A stretch of DNA of 64,000 nucleotides from Variovorax brevis (GTDB lineage Bacteria > Pseudomonadota > Gammaproteobacteria > Burkholderiales > Burkholderiaceae_C), in assembly GCF_030317105.1 (NCBI RefSeq), contig NZ_JASZYG010000023.1, forward strand, positions 1-64,000. Reading direction: 5' to 3'. The position numbers and the translations under genes are program-made. Shown piece after piece: positions 52,155-60,088 of the stretch. Positions within the stretch are counted from its first letter, which is position 1; the number at the start of each line of letters is the position of its first letter. A model generated the notes under the pieces. That model had not been told where the DNA came from and did not search any database. It was given only the letters and a program-made list of their open reading frames with translations.

Positions 52155-54025
52155 CGCATGATCTCGCCGCGGCCCTGCACCGCGAGCACCGTTTCCACGA
52201 AATGATTGACCTCCACATGCCGCGCAAGGAAGCGGTTCATCACGGCGCCGAACAGGAATGCACTGTGGCCGTGGAAGGCATTGCGGTCGACTTCCAGCGT
52301 CACTTCCAGTCCCCGGCCGAATGCGATGGGGCCGGCCAGCGGCAAGCGGCGCGCAATCGGCTTGCACTTGACCGACAGCAGCCCGCGCACCTGCGCCTGC
52401 CGCACGTCATCGGCATGCACCGCATACAGCATGAGCATTTCACGCAAGGCCGCCGCGCCCTGCTGCGGCGTGCTGTCCGACAGCGACAGATAGTTGAGCG
52501 CCAGATGGTCGACCACGCGCCAGCCCAGCCCCTGGCTGATGACCGGCGACACCGGCCGCGACGGCCCGCGCACCATGCGCACGCGCTGCACCGGAAAGGA
52601 GTCGACGCAATCGAAATCGTTGTCGCGGCCCAGCGGCATCAACAGCGGCAGGTCGCGGTTGGTGACCATCGCCGTCACCGCCAGCTGGCGCATCGTGTTG
52701 GGATAAGGCGCCTGCTGCGGATCGACGATCTGCATGTACACCTCGGAGCCGATGTGGCTGCTGCGATGGCCTTCGGTGCGCTGCCTCACCGACTGCATGC
52801 GCGGTTCACGCGTGGTGGTGTAGTAGGCCGGGTGTGCATGGCGGCTGCCGTGGAAGGCCGCGTAGAAGGGCAGGAATTTCTGCTCCACCGCATCGTCCAC
52901 GCCGGGGCTGCCGTGGCCCACCACCTCCGTGACCGTGTGTACTTCGAAGTCTTGCGGACGCGTGCGGTCAGGCACCAGGTGGAACTGGCTCACGCCTTCG
53001 TTCACCGCCACGCGGTCCAGGCGCTTGCTGAAGAGGTTGACGGCGGGCACGCAGTGCAGTTGCACGCTGTCCTTGGTCAGCAATTTTTCAAGGTCGCCAT
53101 CGCCGCGCGAGAACAGCACGATGATTTCCACGTACGGGACCGGCATCGTGGCAAGCACGCGCTTCAAGCCGCTGATGCGCGCAAACTGGAAGCGCTGCGG
53201 AAAGGCGAAGTACTCCTGCACCAGCCGATGGCCCGAGAAGCCCGTGGCGGTGACGGGCAGCAGTGCCTCGTCTTCCTCGAAGCCGACGGCACTCACGGCA
53301 CTGCCGGGCAGGCTTTGCAACGCGCGGCTCGCGGTGCCGGTGGTCTGGCCCTTGTCGCCCAATGGTTGCACCAGCACGCCCAGCGGCTTGCCCAGCAGGC
53401 ACTCGTGCAGGCGCCACGCCACGTCTTCGCCGCCGCCCAGGTGCATCACCAGTTCGTCGATGGGAATCTGGTTGAAGTTGAGGCCGGCGGTGGCGTGCAG
53501 CGCAATACGCAAGCCGCCGCGGATCTCGCGCGAATCGGGGTGCTGGTTCAGCGGCAGGTCGGGCGCGTAGGTGAAGTACTGGATGCGCTCCACTTCGATG
53601 GGCCACACCCGCAGCGCCCGCGAGGTGCGGAACTCGCAATGCGTGTTCTGCCCCACGGCCTGCCGTGCGCGCAGGCCGCTGCCGCGCGGCAGGGCCGGGC
53701 CGGTGGCCAGTCCGGCATCGTCGGGGTCGGCCAGCATCGACACCACCACCATCGAAGGCGTGGGCGCCATGAACTGCGGATAGACGATGTCCAGCAGGTG
53801 CCCCGTGAAGCGCGGGTATTCGGCGTCGAGCTTGAGGCCCACGCGGGCGGACAGGAAGGCCGTGGCTTCGATCAGTCGCTCGACATAGGGGTCGGCCACT
53901 TCCTGTCCATCGACCGGGATGCTCAGGCGCCGCGCAATCTTCGGAAAGGCCAGCGCGAACTCGGCGGAGCTTTCGCGGAAGTAGCGAAGTTCCTGTTCGT
54001 ACAGGCCGAGCAGCCGCGGGTCCAT
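52118..54025 (-). CDS. tssF: T6SS baseplate protein TssF
   Basis: 635 aa, full family length. N-terminus MDPRLLGLYEQELRYFRESSAEFALAFPKIARRL (in parts) is diagnostic, followed by DPYVERLIEATAFLSARV, YPRFTGHLLDIVYPQFMAPTPSM, and the C-terminal PFYAAFHGSRH and GLGWRVVDHLALNYLSL. TssF is the main wedge protein of the baseplate. Lies 9 bp after tssE. Confidence 0.95.
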   Translation of the reverse strand: MDPRLLGLYEQELRYFRESSAEFALAFPKIARRLSIPVDGQEVADPYVERLIEATAFLSARVGLKLDAEYPRFTGHLLDIVYPQFMAPTPSMVVVSMLADPDDAGLATGPALPRGSGLRARQAVGQNTHCEFRTSRALRVWPIEVERIQYFTYAPDLPLNQHPDSREIRGGLRIALHATAGLNFNQIPIDELVMHLGGGEDVAWRLHECLLGKPLGVLVQPLGDKGQTTGTASRALQSLPGSAVSAVGFEEDEALLPVTATGFSGHRLVQEYFAFPQRFQFARISGLKRVLATMPVPYVEIIVLFSRGDGDLEKLLTKDSVQLHCVPAVNLFSKRLDRVAVNEGVSQFHLVPDRTRPQDFEVHTVTEVVGHGSPGVDDAVEQKFLPFYAAFHGSRHAHPAYYTTTREPRMQSVRQRTEGHRSSHIGSEVYMQIVDPQQAPYPNTMRQLAVTAMVTNRDLPLLMPLGRDNDFDCVDSFPVQRVRMVRGPSRPVSPVISQGLGWRVVDHLALNYLSLSDSTPQQGAAALREMLMLYAVHADDVRQAQVRGLLSVKCKPIARRLPLAGPIAFGRGLEVTLEVDRNAFHGHSAFLFGAVMNRFLARHVEVNHFVETVLAVQGRGEIMRWRPMCGTRQIL

Positions 54026-54034
54026 GTTGTTCCC

Positions 54035-54544
54035 TTACGGCGATTCTTCGATTTCGATCCGGCCTTCCTCCAAGTCGATGCGGCTTCGCATCAGGAACTC
54101 CAAAGGCACGGGTTGCGCCCACAGCATGCCGCGAATCTGCAGGCCGATGCGGTTGTGGGATTCCAGTGCCGAGCCTTCCATGACGAGTTCCACTTCGAGT
54201 GTTCGGGGCAGGATGCGAGGCTCGAACTGCAGGATCGCGTTCTTCAAAGCCTGTTCCATGCTGACACGCTGAACCGATGACGTGAACTGTCCAGACAGCA
54301 TAGGCAATCCGTAATTGAGCACCGAGCGTGCCGCGTTCGGGTAGCGCTTGTCGTCGTACGGCAGCCCGTAGCTCGTCGCGTTGAAGAGCCACGTCAGGTC
54401 GCGCAGCACGGCTTGGCGCAGCGCCTGCTTGGTGAGCGTTCGCTTGTCGTCGCTCTCGCGCTTTTCGGTGGGCGCGTTGTCGATCAGGCGATCGAGCAGC
54501 GAAGGCTGCAGACGCTCCTGCGCGATGAGCTCAGCCATGGGCAT
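54035..54544 (-). CDS. tssE: T6SS baseplate protein TssE (gp25-like)
   Basis: 169 aa from the first ATG 54544 (MPMAELIAQ), or 167 aa from 54538. gp25/lysozyme-like wedge fold: LLDRLIDNAP, LRQAVLRDLTWLFNATSYGL, YPNAARSVLNYGLPMLSGQ, LKNAILQFEPRILPRTLEVE and a C-terminal IDLEEGRIEIEES. TssE links baseplate to sheath. Its start overlaps the tagJ stop by 14 bp, so the two are probably coupled. Confidence 0.93.
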   Translation of the reverse strand: MPMAELIAQERLQPSLLDRLIDNAPTEKRESDDKRTLTKQALRQAVLRDLTWLFNATSYGLPYDDKRYPNAARSVLNYGLPMLSGQFTSSVQRVSMEQALKNAILQFEPRILPRTLEVELVMEGSALESHNRIGLQIRGMLWAQPVPLEFLMRSRIDLEEGRIEIEESP

Positions 54545-55385
54545 CGCCCGCTGGCTGCTGCGCCGCGTCCTGCGGCGCTTCGTCGGCGTCGCCGCTGTCG
54601 GCAAAGAGGATCTCGCGCACGTCCATCAAGGCATGGTCGCCCGCGTCGCTGCTCCACATGCGCTGGCCGACGCCCGCCCACACTTCAGGATGCAGCTCGC
54701 GCCACTCGGTCTTGCGTGCCAGCTGCAGCGCGCCGTCTTCGCTTTTCTCGGAGCCTTCATAGCGCGTCGGCACCAGCGCGAGTGCTTGGCCGCCGTTCTC
54801 GAACTGCAGGTGCGCGGGCAGCCACACGAAGTCGCGCAGGTCTTCGGGTTCGTCGAACTTGATCTCCGACAAACGCGCAAAGGGCACCCAGTAATAGCGG
54901 CCGTTGATGTACGCCTCCAGGACAGGGCCAAGGCGCATATCCGCATCGGCGAGCCATTCGAAGGGCTGGCCGTCGATGGTGCCGGCGCTGGCCGGTGCGG
55001 CATCGAAAGCGCGCTGGCGCAGGTCTTCGGCCATCTGCGCCTCGCCCATGCCGTGGCGCAGCAGCGATTCGATGAGCAGGGCCAGCCACTCGTCGGGCTG
55101 GCCGAAGATCATCGGCGTGCGCTTGCCGGCAAAGACGTCGGCGCGCACGCCTTCGCACTTGATGGCCTCGCCGTAGACCTGCTTCATCGGCACGGCCAGC
55201 GCATCGAGTTCCGCGGCCACGCCGAGCTGGTTGAGCGCGCGGTCCCATTTGCCGACCACGCACAACAGTTGCGCCATGAAGACGCGCAGCTTGCTGTCGC
55301 CCGGCTTGGCCTTGATCTCTTCGGTGAGCGCCTTGAGCGCACCGGCCGGGTCGCCGGCCTGGAGGAGTTCTGCGGAGCGTGTCAT
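54531..55385 (-). CDS. tagJ: T6SS accessory protein TagJ (ImpE family)
   Basis: 284 aa from ATG 55385 (GAAAGG ribosome site). ImpE-family protein: SAELLQAGDPAGALKALTEEIKAKPGDSKLRVF (in parts) forms N-terminal TPR-like helices, then FEWLADADMRLGPVLEAYINGRYYWVPF and AHLQFENGGQALALVPTRYEGSE. TagJ binds the TssB N-terminal helix and tunes sheath/ClpV behaviour in some systems. Located immediately before tssE, its usual position. Confidence 0.9.
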   Translation of the reverse strand: MTRSAELLQAGDPAGALKALTEEIKAKPGDSKLRVFMAQLLCVVGKWDRALNQLGVAAELDALAVPMKQVYGEAIKCEGVRADVFAGKRTPMIFGQPDEWLALLIESLLRHGMGEAQMAEDLRQRAFDAAPASAGTIDGQPFEWLADADMRLGPVLEAYINGRYYWVPFARLSEIKFDEPEDLRDFVWLPAHLQFENGGQALALVPTRYEGSEKSEDGALQLARKTEWRELHPEVWAGVGQRMWSSDAGDHALMDVREILFADSGDADEAPQDAAQQPAGDAHG

Positions 55386-55395
55386 GACTTGCCTT

Positions 55396-55953
55396 TCATG
55401 CCTCGGAGAAGACGCAACTGCGCACCGCACCGCGTTGGCCGGTGTTCTTCTGCGGCGCCGACTTGATCTCGATCTTGCGGTAGTTGAAGTAGATGATTTC
55501 GCAAGGCTTCTTGGGTTTGCCGCCCGTCAGGATGCAGTGCGTGCGCACACGCACGCCTTCCATGACGAACTCCAGCGAAGGCTGCTGGTCCTTGGAGCTG
55601 TCGCCGCCCGCCTTGAAGACCGACAGCGTCACCTTGGCCTCGCTGTCCTGGTTCTTCAGCATGCTCGAGATCGATGCCGTGGCCGCGTCGCATTCGCGCA
55701 CGACGATCATCGTGGACGAACGCACCTTGCCCTTGCTCGCGCCGGGCGGCGTGATGACCTCCGCCAGGTAGCTGTAGCCGGCGATGTCCATGCGCTGCTT
55801 GCCGTCTTCATAGGTGCGATCGGACTCGCCTTCCACCACGGCGCCCTTGTTCTCGATCAGCATCACGAAGTCGTTTCCGGACTCGCCCGACATGTGGTCC
55901 AGCAATCGCAGGGCCTCGTCGGGGTCCAGGGTTCCATCCAGTGTCCAGCTCAT
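55396..55953 (-). CDS. Second, divergent Hcp-family protein
   Basis: 185 aa. Distant Hcp fold: VRSSTMIVVRECDAATASISSML corresponds to the Hcp helix region, then EAKVTLSVFKAGGD, LEFVMEGVRVRTHCILTGG, and a C-terminal strand IIYFNYRKIEIKSAPQ matching the LNFxKxExxYxPQ ending of Hcp. It differs strongly from the hcp at 29570 and has a 20-25 residue longer N-terminus and a GQRGAVRSCVFSEA tail. Lies between the caspase gene and tagJ. It could form a specialised tube section, a chaperone or an alternative tip. Confidence 0.78.
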   Translation of the reverse strand: MSWTLDGTLDPDEALRLLDHMSGESGNDFVMLIENKGAVVEGESDRTYEDGKQRMDIAGYSYLAEVITPPGASKGKVRSSTMIVVRECDAATASISSMLKNQDSEAKVTLSVFKAGGDSSKDQQPSLEFVMEGVRVRTHCILTGGKPKKPCEIIYFNYRKIEIKSAPQKNTGQRGAVRSCVFSEA

Positions 55954-55983
55954 GTGCGTTCTCCCTCTATGAAAAAAAGTGGG

Positions 55984-57969
55984 TTAGCGGTCGGATGTCC
56001 AGCCCACCAGCGCGCTGTAGACCTGCCGCTGCCGGTCAGGCTGCAACTGGCCGCGAACGCGCAGGTCGGGCATGGTGTCGGGGGCGTTGGCGCCAAACAG
56101 GCGCGGTGCGCTGAAGGGCGAAGCCGGCGTGGCGACGACCAGCACGCGGCCCCCGCGCGACGCGCCGAGCCAGGGCAGTTCAAAGCGCTTGGCAGACGGC
56201 GCGTCGCGCGTGCCGCGCTCGAAGCGGTTGGTCTCGCTGATGGCTTGCGGAAACACCTGGCGGATGACGCCGGTGGCATCGACGCCGACGATCACGAGGT
56301 CCAGCGACTGGCCGCTGGTGTTGCGCACCATGAGCATGGCGCGCTCGCCGTCGTTCATCGGCGGCTGGGGCGCGGCGGCGGCCTGCAGGGCGGGCATGCT
56401 GCGCACGAGCTTGTCGCCGTTCCACACTTCAATCGTGGCTTCGAAGCCATCGAGTCGTCCGTCCTGCGCCAGCGTGTTCAGGCGCGCCAGCCATTTCAGC
56501 TCGGCCAGCGACACGAGTTGCCGTCGCAGTTCGGCGGCGTCCGTGGTCATCAGCGGAGTCTTCGACGCATCGCCCAGCAGCGCTGCCAGCGTGGGCGACA
56601 GCACCTCGATGCCTTGCGCCGTCCAGCGCACGTCCGCATCGCTGCCGGCGCGCACTGCACGAATGGCGGCGGGATACGCTAGGCTCAGCCCACGCGGCAG
56701 GTTGCGATCGGTCTGCACGCGCAGCACCACCGAGGGCGGATCGCTGAGCGGCGACACGGCCCAAACGGTGGCGTCGGCCAGGTCCGCCAAGGCAGCCGGC
56801 ACCTGCACGCGCGCACTCGCCAGGTCGACGGCGTCCAGCCGCGCATTGCCGCTGCGCACATTGCCATCGGCCAGCGTGGCGGACACGCGCACGTCCTGCT
56901 GCGGCTCCAGCCCGTCGAGCTGACCCACGGTGAGCGCAAGGCTCGCGCCCGTGCGCCGCGCCGGCCACGCAGGGCGCGTGGACAGCGGCGCCGGCGCGTT
57001 GGCGAACAGCGGCGCATCCAGGTTGCCCTCGGCCACTGGCGAGGGCAATTCACGCTGCGGAAAGCGCGCCTCCAGCTCCGCGATGACGGGCGGATAGAGC
57101 GACACCACGTCGTTGTACAGATCGCGAAAGGTCGCCGGCCTGCGCGACAGCGACTCGGTCACCGCCCAGGTGAGCAGCCCCTGCGGACGCGCCGTGCGGT
57201 CGTTGCGCGGCAGGCGCAGTTCGGGCGTGACCTGATGGCTCTCCGATGCGAAGAAGGCCACGTAGCGCGCACGCGGCACCGGCGCCACCGGCGGCGCGGC
57301 CATCTCGACCGGCGCGGGTGCGGCGCCGATGCTGCTGCGCGCCAGTTCATCGACCTTCACGCCGCGAAAGCGCACTTCGTCGTCGGCGGGGCCGGGGTCG
57401 GCCTGCATGCGGCCGGGCACGCCGCGCGTCATCGATGCTGCAGAGCAGGTGTCGAACAGGGCCCACACGAACACGTCGCGCGCCAGGAAGGCCTGGATCC
57501 AGCCATCGAAATCGACGTCGCGCATGCCACCCGAAAGCGCTTGGCCCGCGGCAGCGCCCATGCGTGCATCGCGCGCCAGGAAGTTCTCGGCCAGCCCGTC
57601 TGGCTCCTGGTAGCGCTTGGCGTTGTCGCGCAGGCGCGTGCCGTGGCCGGAAAAGTAAAGCACCACGAAGTCGCCGCTGCGCGACTGGTCCAGCAGGCGC
57701 GCCAACGAATCGCGGATCTGCTGGGCATCGGGCAGTCCGGCAGCGCCCACGCCATCGGCCAGCACCGTGATGTCGCCCGACGCAAAGCCCTGCTTGGCCA
57801 GCGCCTGCCGCATCAGGATCACGTCGTTGCGCGGCGCCTGCAGCCACAGCGACTGCGGCTGGTTCGCCAGCTCCGACACGCCCACCAGCAAGGCACGCTG
57901 CGTTGCGCCTGCCCCCACCCCGCTTGCCAGAAGCAACCAGATGAAGAGGTGACGCAACAGGGCTTGCAT
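55984..57969 (-). CDS. Exported caspase-fold (peptidase C14) protein with C-terminal DUF4384-like domain
   Basis: 661 aa. Signal peptide MQALLRHLFIWLLLASGVGAGA. Caspase domain about 23-300: ALLVGVSELANQPQSLWLQAPRNDV, catalytic His109 in LYFSGHGTR and Cys175 in WALFDTCSAAS. Thus a metacaspase/orthocaspase-like enzyme predicted for the periplasm. The C-terminus (about 500-640) is DUF4384-like (NDGERAMLMVRNTSGQSLDLVIVGVDATGVIRQVFP in parts), as in TssL and PpkA of this locus. Sits 31 bp before hcp2, after the anti-sigma-like gene. Substrate and trigger unknown. Confidence 0.85.
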   Translation of the reverse strand: MQALLRHLFIWLLLASGVGAGATQRALLVGVSELANQPQSLWLQAPRNDVILMRQALAKQGFASGDITVLADGVGAAGLPDAQQIRDSLARLLDQSRSGDFVVLYFSGHGTRLRDNAKRYQEPDGLAENFLARDARMGAAAGQALSGGMRDVDFDGWIQAFLARDVFVWALFDTCSAASMTRGVPGRMQADPGPADDEVRFRGVKVDELARSSIGAAPAPVEMAAPPVAPVPRARYVAFFASESHQVTPELRLPRNDRTARPQGLLTWAVTESLSRRPATFRDLYNDVVSLYPPVIAELEARFPQRELPSPVAEGNLDAPLFANAPAPLSTRPAWPARRTGASLALTVGQLDGLEPQQDVRVSATLADGNVRSGNARLDAVDLASARVQVPAALADLADATVWAVSPLSDPPSVVLRVQTDRNLPRGLSLAYPAAIRAVRAGSDADVRWTAQGIEVLSPTLAALLGDASKTPLMTTDAAELRRQLVSLAELKWLARLNTLAQDGRLDGFEATIEVWNGDKLVRSMPALQAAAAPQPPMNDGERAMLMVRNTSGQSLDLVIVGVDATGVIRQVFPQAISETNRFERGTRDAPSAKRFELPWLGASRGGRVLVVATPASPFSAPRLFGANAPDTMPDLRVRGQLQPDRQRQVYSALVGWTSDR

Positions 57970-57984
57970 GGCGGTCTCGTCGGT

Positions 57985-59184
57985 TCAGGGCGGTGCCACG
58001 GTTTCAACCAGCGGGGAGGCGTCCAGCGTGGCGCTGCTCTTTGCCGGATCGGGCACGCGCAGGTACCACGCGCCGCGCGCATCGGGGCCGGCGACCACGT
58101 CGGCGTTGATCGAGCGCAGCAGGCGCACCGACTCATCCACGCTCACGCCGCTCTTCCACGTCACGACCAGGTCGACCGAAGGGCTGCCCGCTTCGGCCAC
58201 CGGCGCGCCGCCGCGAAAGAGCACGTCCTCGGGTTCGCTGAGCGTGTTGCCGCTGAACAAGCCCACGTTCTGCACCACCACCACGAGCGCCAGCACCGCG
58301 AAGGCCGGGCGCACGAACGCATCGGCGCTGAACCAGCGGCGAATGCGCGTCCACATGCCTGCGCTGTCGTCGTCTGCATCGCTGCTGTGGCTCGCGGGTC
58401 TTGCCGGCTGCGCCTGTGCCAGCACGCTCGGCGGCGTGTGCGACGCTGCCACGGCCTGCGGCGCTGCTGCAGCCTGCGGCGCCACGCGCGGTGCACCACT
58501 GACACGCGCCGCGGCGTCGCGGTAGAGCGACTGGTAGTCGATGCGCGGATCGTCCCCGCCCAGCGGCGTGCCGGACAGCACAGAAAACACACCGCTCACC
58601 GTACGCAGCGCGATGTGGCCGGGGGCAGGCTCGATGGCGGGCGGCGCGCCGTGGATCGACTCGTCGTACACCGCGCGAATGGCAGCGAGCCGCGTGGCCG
58701 ACACCTCGCCCTGCACGCGCGCCAGCCAGTGCGGCGACTGGCGGATCGCCACCGGGTTCCACGCCTGCACCACGCCGAAAAGCGGCTCGAAGGGCTCGTC
58801 CTCGGGCTCCAGCAGCACGTCGAAGGCGCCGGCCCAGTCGGCCTCGCTCGCGGCCATCCAGCCTTCCCACAAATCGCCTGCCAGGTTCTTGTCGAGCAGC
58901 ACGCCCAGCATGCGTCCTTCGTGGACGATGCTCACCAGGCGACCCGGCGCCCAGCGTGCGTTGAAGGCGCGCGCCGCCACGTCTTCGCGGCGGCGCGCGA
59001 GTTCGGTCAGGGGCAGCATCAGGTCGTGCGATGCGCCCCCTTCGGTCGGTTGCGGGGCGGTTTCACCCCGGTGCAATGTGACGATGGCGCCCTCGTTGTC
59101 GTTTTTCGCTGGCATCGCGCTGTCGGATGCCGGTTCAAGATGGCTTCGGATGACGCTGATCGGGGGCCATAGTTCGATGGGCAT
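57985..59184 (-). CDS. Single-pass membrane protein, probable anti-sigma partner
   Basis: 399 aa from ATG 59184. Cytoplasmic N-terminal region about 1-290 without known domain (ELWPPISVIRSHLEP, AWNPVAIRQSPHWLARVQGEVSATRL), one transmembrane helix near 306-325 (AFVRPAFAVLALVVVVQNVGLF in part), then a small periplasmic domain (VDESVRLLRSINADVVAGPDARGAWYLRV in parts). Such a layout, and the position 22 bp after an ECF-like sigma gene, match membrane anti-sigma factors. Recognition of the partner is inferred; it has no clear zinc-finger anti-sigma motif. Confidence 0.65.
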   Translation of the reverse strand: MPIELWPPISVIRSHLEPASDSAMPAKNDNEGAIVTLHRGETAPQPTEGGASHDLMLPLTELARRREDVAARAFNARWAPGRLVSIVHEGRMLGVLLDKNLAGDLWEGWMAASEADWAGAFDVLLEPEDEPFEPLFGVVQAWNPVAIRQSPHWLARVQGEVSATRLAAIRAVYDESIHGAPPAIEPAPGHIALRTVSGVFSVLSGTPLGGDDPRIDYQSLYRDAAARVSGAPRVAPQAAAAPQAVAASHTPPSVLAQAQPARPASHSSDADDDSAGMWTRIRRWFSADAFVRPAFAVLALVVVVQNVGLFSGNTLSEPEDVLFRGGAPVAEAGSPSVDLVVTWKSGVSVDESVRLLRSINADVVAGPDARGAWYLRVPDPAKSSATLDASPLVETVAPP

Positions 59185-59206
59185 ACTTGAATCCTGTGGT
59201 CTAGCC

Positions 59207-59977
59207 CTAAGAAGACGCTTCAGCGCCCAGGATTTTGAAAACTTGCAGGATCGCGTCCATGTTGTCCGGCGCGATCGCGATGCCCAGCGAGTGCTGGATC
59301 CAGTGGCCCAGCCGGGTCTTGGCGTAGTCCGCCGGCAGCCCTTCCCGCTTGTGCACGAGGCCCAGCCGCCCCGCACGGTAGTGATACGAGGCGATGGCGT
59401 GGCGCGACGCAATGCCCGACATGCCGCCCTCCGCCTCGCGCCCGAAGCCCTCGCACACCAGGATGCGCTCGGGCTCCTCCAGCGCGGCAATGAAGGCGCG
59501 CGCCGATGCCTGCACCGCCTCGAATGACAGCCCGTGCTCCGCCAGGCAGGCCTCCGGCGCCTCGTGCACGCCGACGTAAGCCTCCACCTGCGCCTCGGTG
59601 ATCTGGTCCCCGATCGACAGCTTGCGGCGGAAGGAACTCGCGCGCGTGCAGTCGATGAGGTAGCGGCGGAAGTAGGCGCACAGCGCATAGGCACTCGAAG
59701 GGGCGCTGTGGTTGTCGTCCTCGGCCGCGGCGTGCCTGCCGTTTTCAGGCGTTTCGTCGGGGTCGGCGTCCAGGCGCAGCACCTTCACGTAGATGAACTG
59801 CGCCACCAGTTCCTGCCGACCTTCGCCCAGCACCTGAAGTTCCGGCGGCGAGCAGGTGCGCAGCGCCTCGCCGACGATGGCATACATGCGCCCCATGTCG
59901 ACGGACGACAGCGAATGCCGGCGTCGCCAGAGGCGAACGAGCTCGGTGCTTTCGATGGTCGAGAGGGTGTCTTGCAT
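59207..59977 (-). CDS. ECF-like RNA polymerase sigma factor
   Basis: 256 aa from ATG 59977. The region-2-like part is LVAQFIYVKVLRLDADP ... SAYALCAYFRRYLIDCTRASSFRRKL (in parts), with basic residues suited to -10 recognition. The region-4-like part is AFIAALEEPERILVCEGFGREAEGGMSGIASRHAIASYHYRAGRLGL (in parts), a helix-turn-helix-like unit. It diverges from textbook ECF sigma factors, so this is a moderate call. Next to a membrane anti-sigma-like gene in a T6SS run, it may give the locus its own promoter class. Confidence 0.65.
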   Translation of the reverse strand: MQDTLSTIESTELVRLWRRRHSLSSVDMGRMYAIVGEALRTCSPPELQVLGEGRQELVAQFIYVKVLRLDADPDETPENGRHAAAEDDNHSAPSSAYALCAYFRRYLIDCTRASSFRRKLSIGDQITEAQVEAYVGVHEAPEACLAEHGLSFEAVQASARAFIAALEEPERILVCEGFGREAEGGMSGIASRHAIASYHYRAGRLGLVHKREGLPADYAKTRLGHWIQHSLGIAIAPDNMDAILQVFKILGAEASS

Positions 59978-60000
59978 GGCTATGAAGCGCACGGGATGCG

Positions 60001-60064
60001 GCCGCCGCCGGGCCGCCCCAAGGCGAGCCGCGCCCCCTCCCCGGGAGGTGGCGAAGCACACGCA
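60001..60064. repeat. GC-rich hairpin repeat between mltA and the sigma gene (copy 2)
   Basis: Read on the minus strand: CACCTCCCGGGGAGGGGGCG, then CGCCTTGGGGCGGCCCGGCGG. The latter block matches CTTGGAGCGGTCCGGCGG of the trpE-trpG spacer apart from two substitutions. Fills the 111-bp spacer between mltA and the sigma gene. Confidence 0.6.
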
Positions 60065-60088
60065 GTGGCAAGCCGGGAGGCAGTCATG

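Noticed and set aside
57235..59172. 645-codon plus-strand ORF antisense to the caspase and anti-sigma-like genes
   Set aside because: His/Arg-rich shadow; both minus-strand genes have coherent domains.
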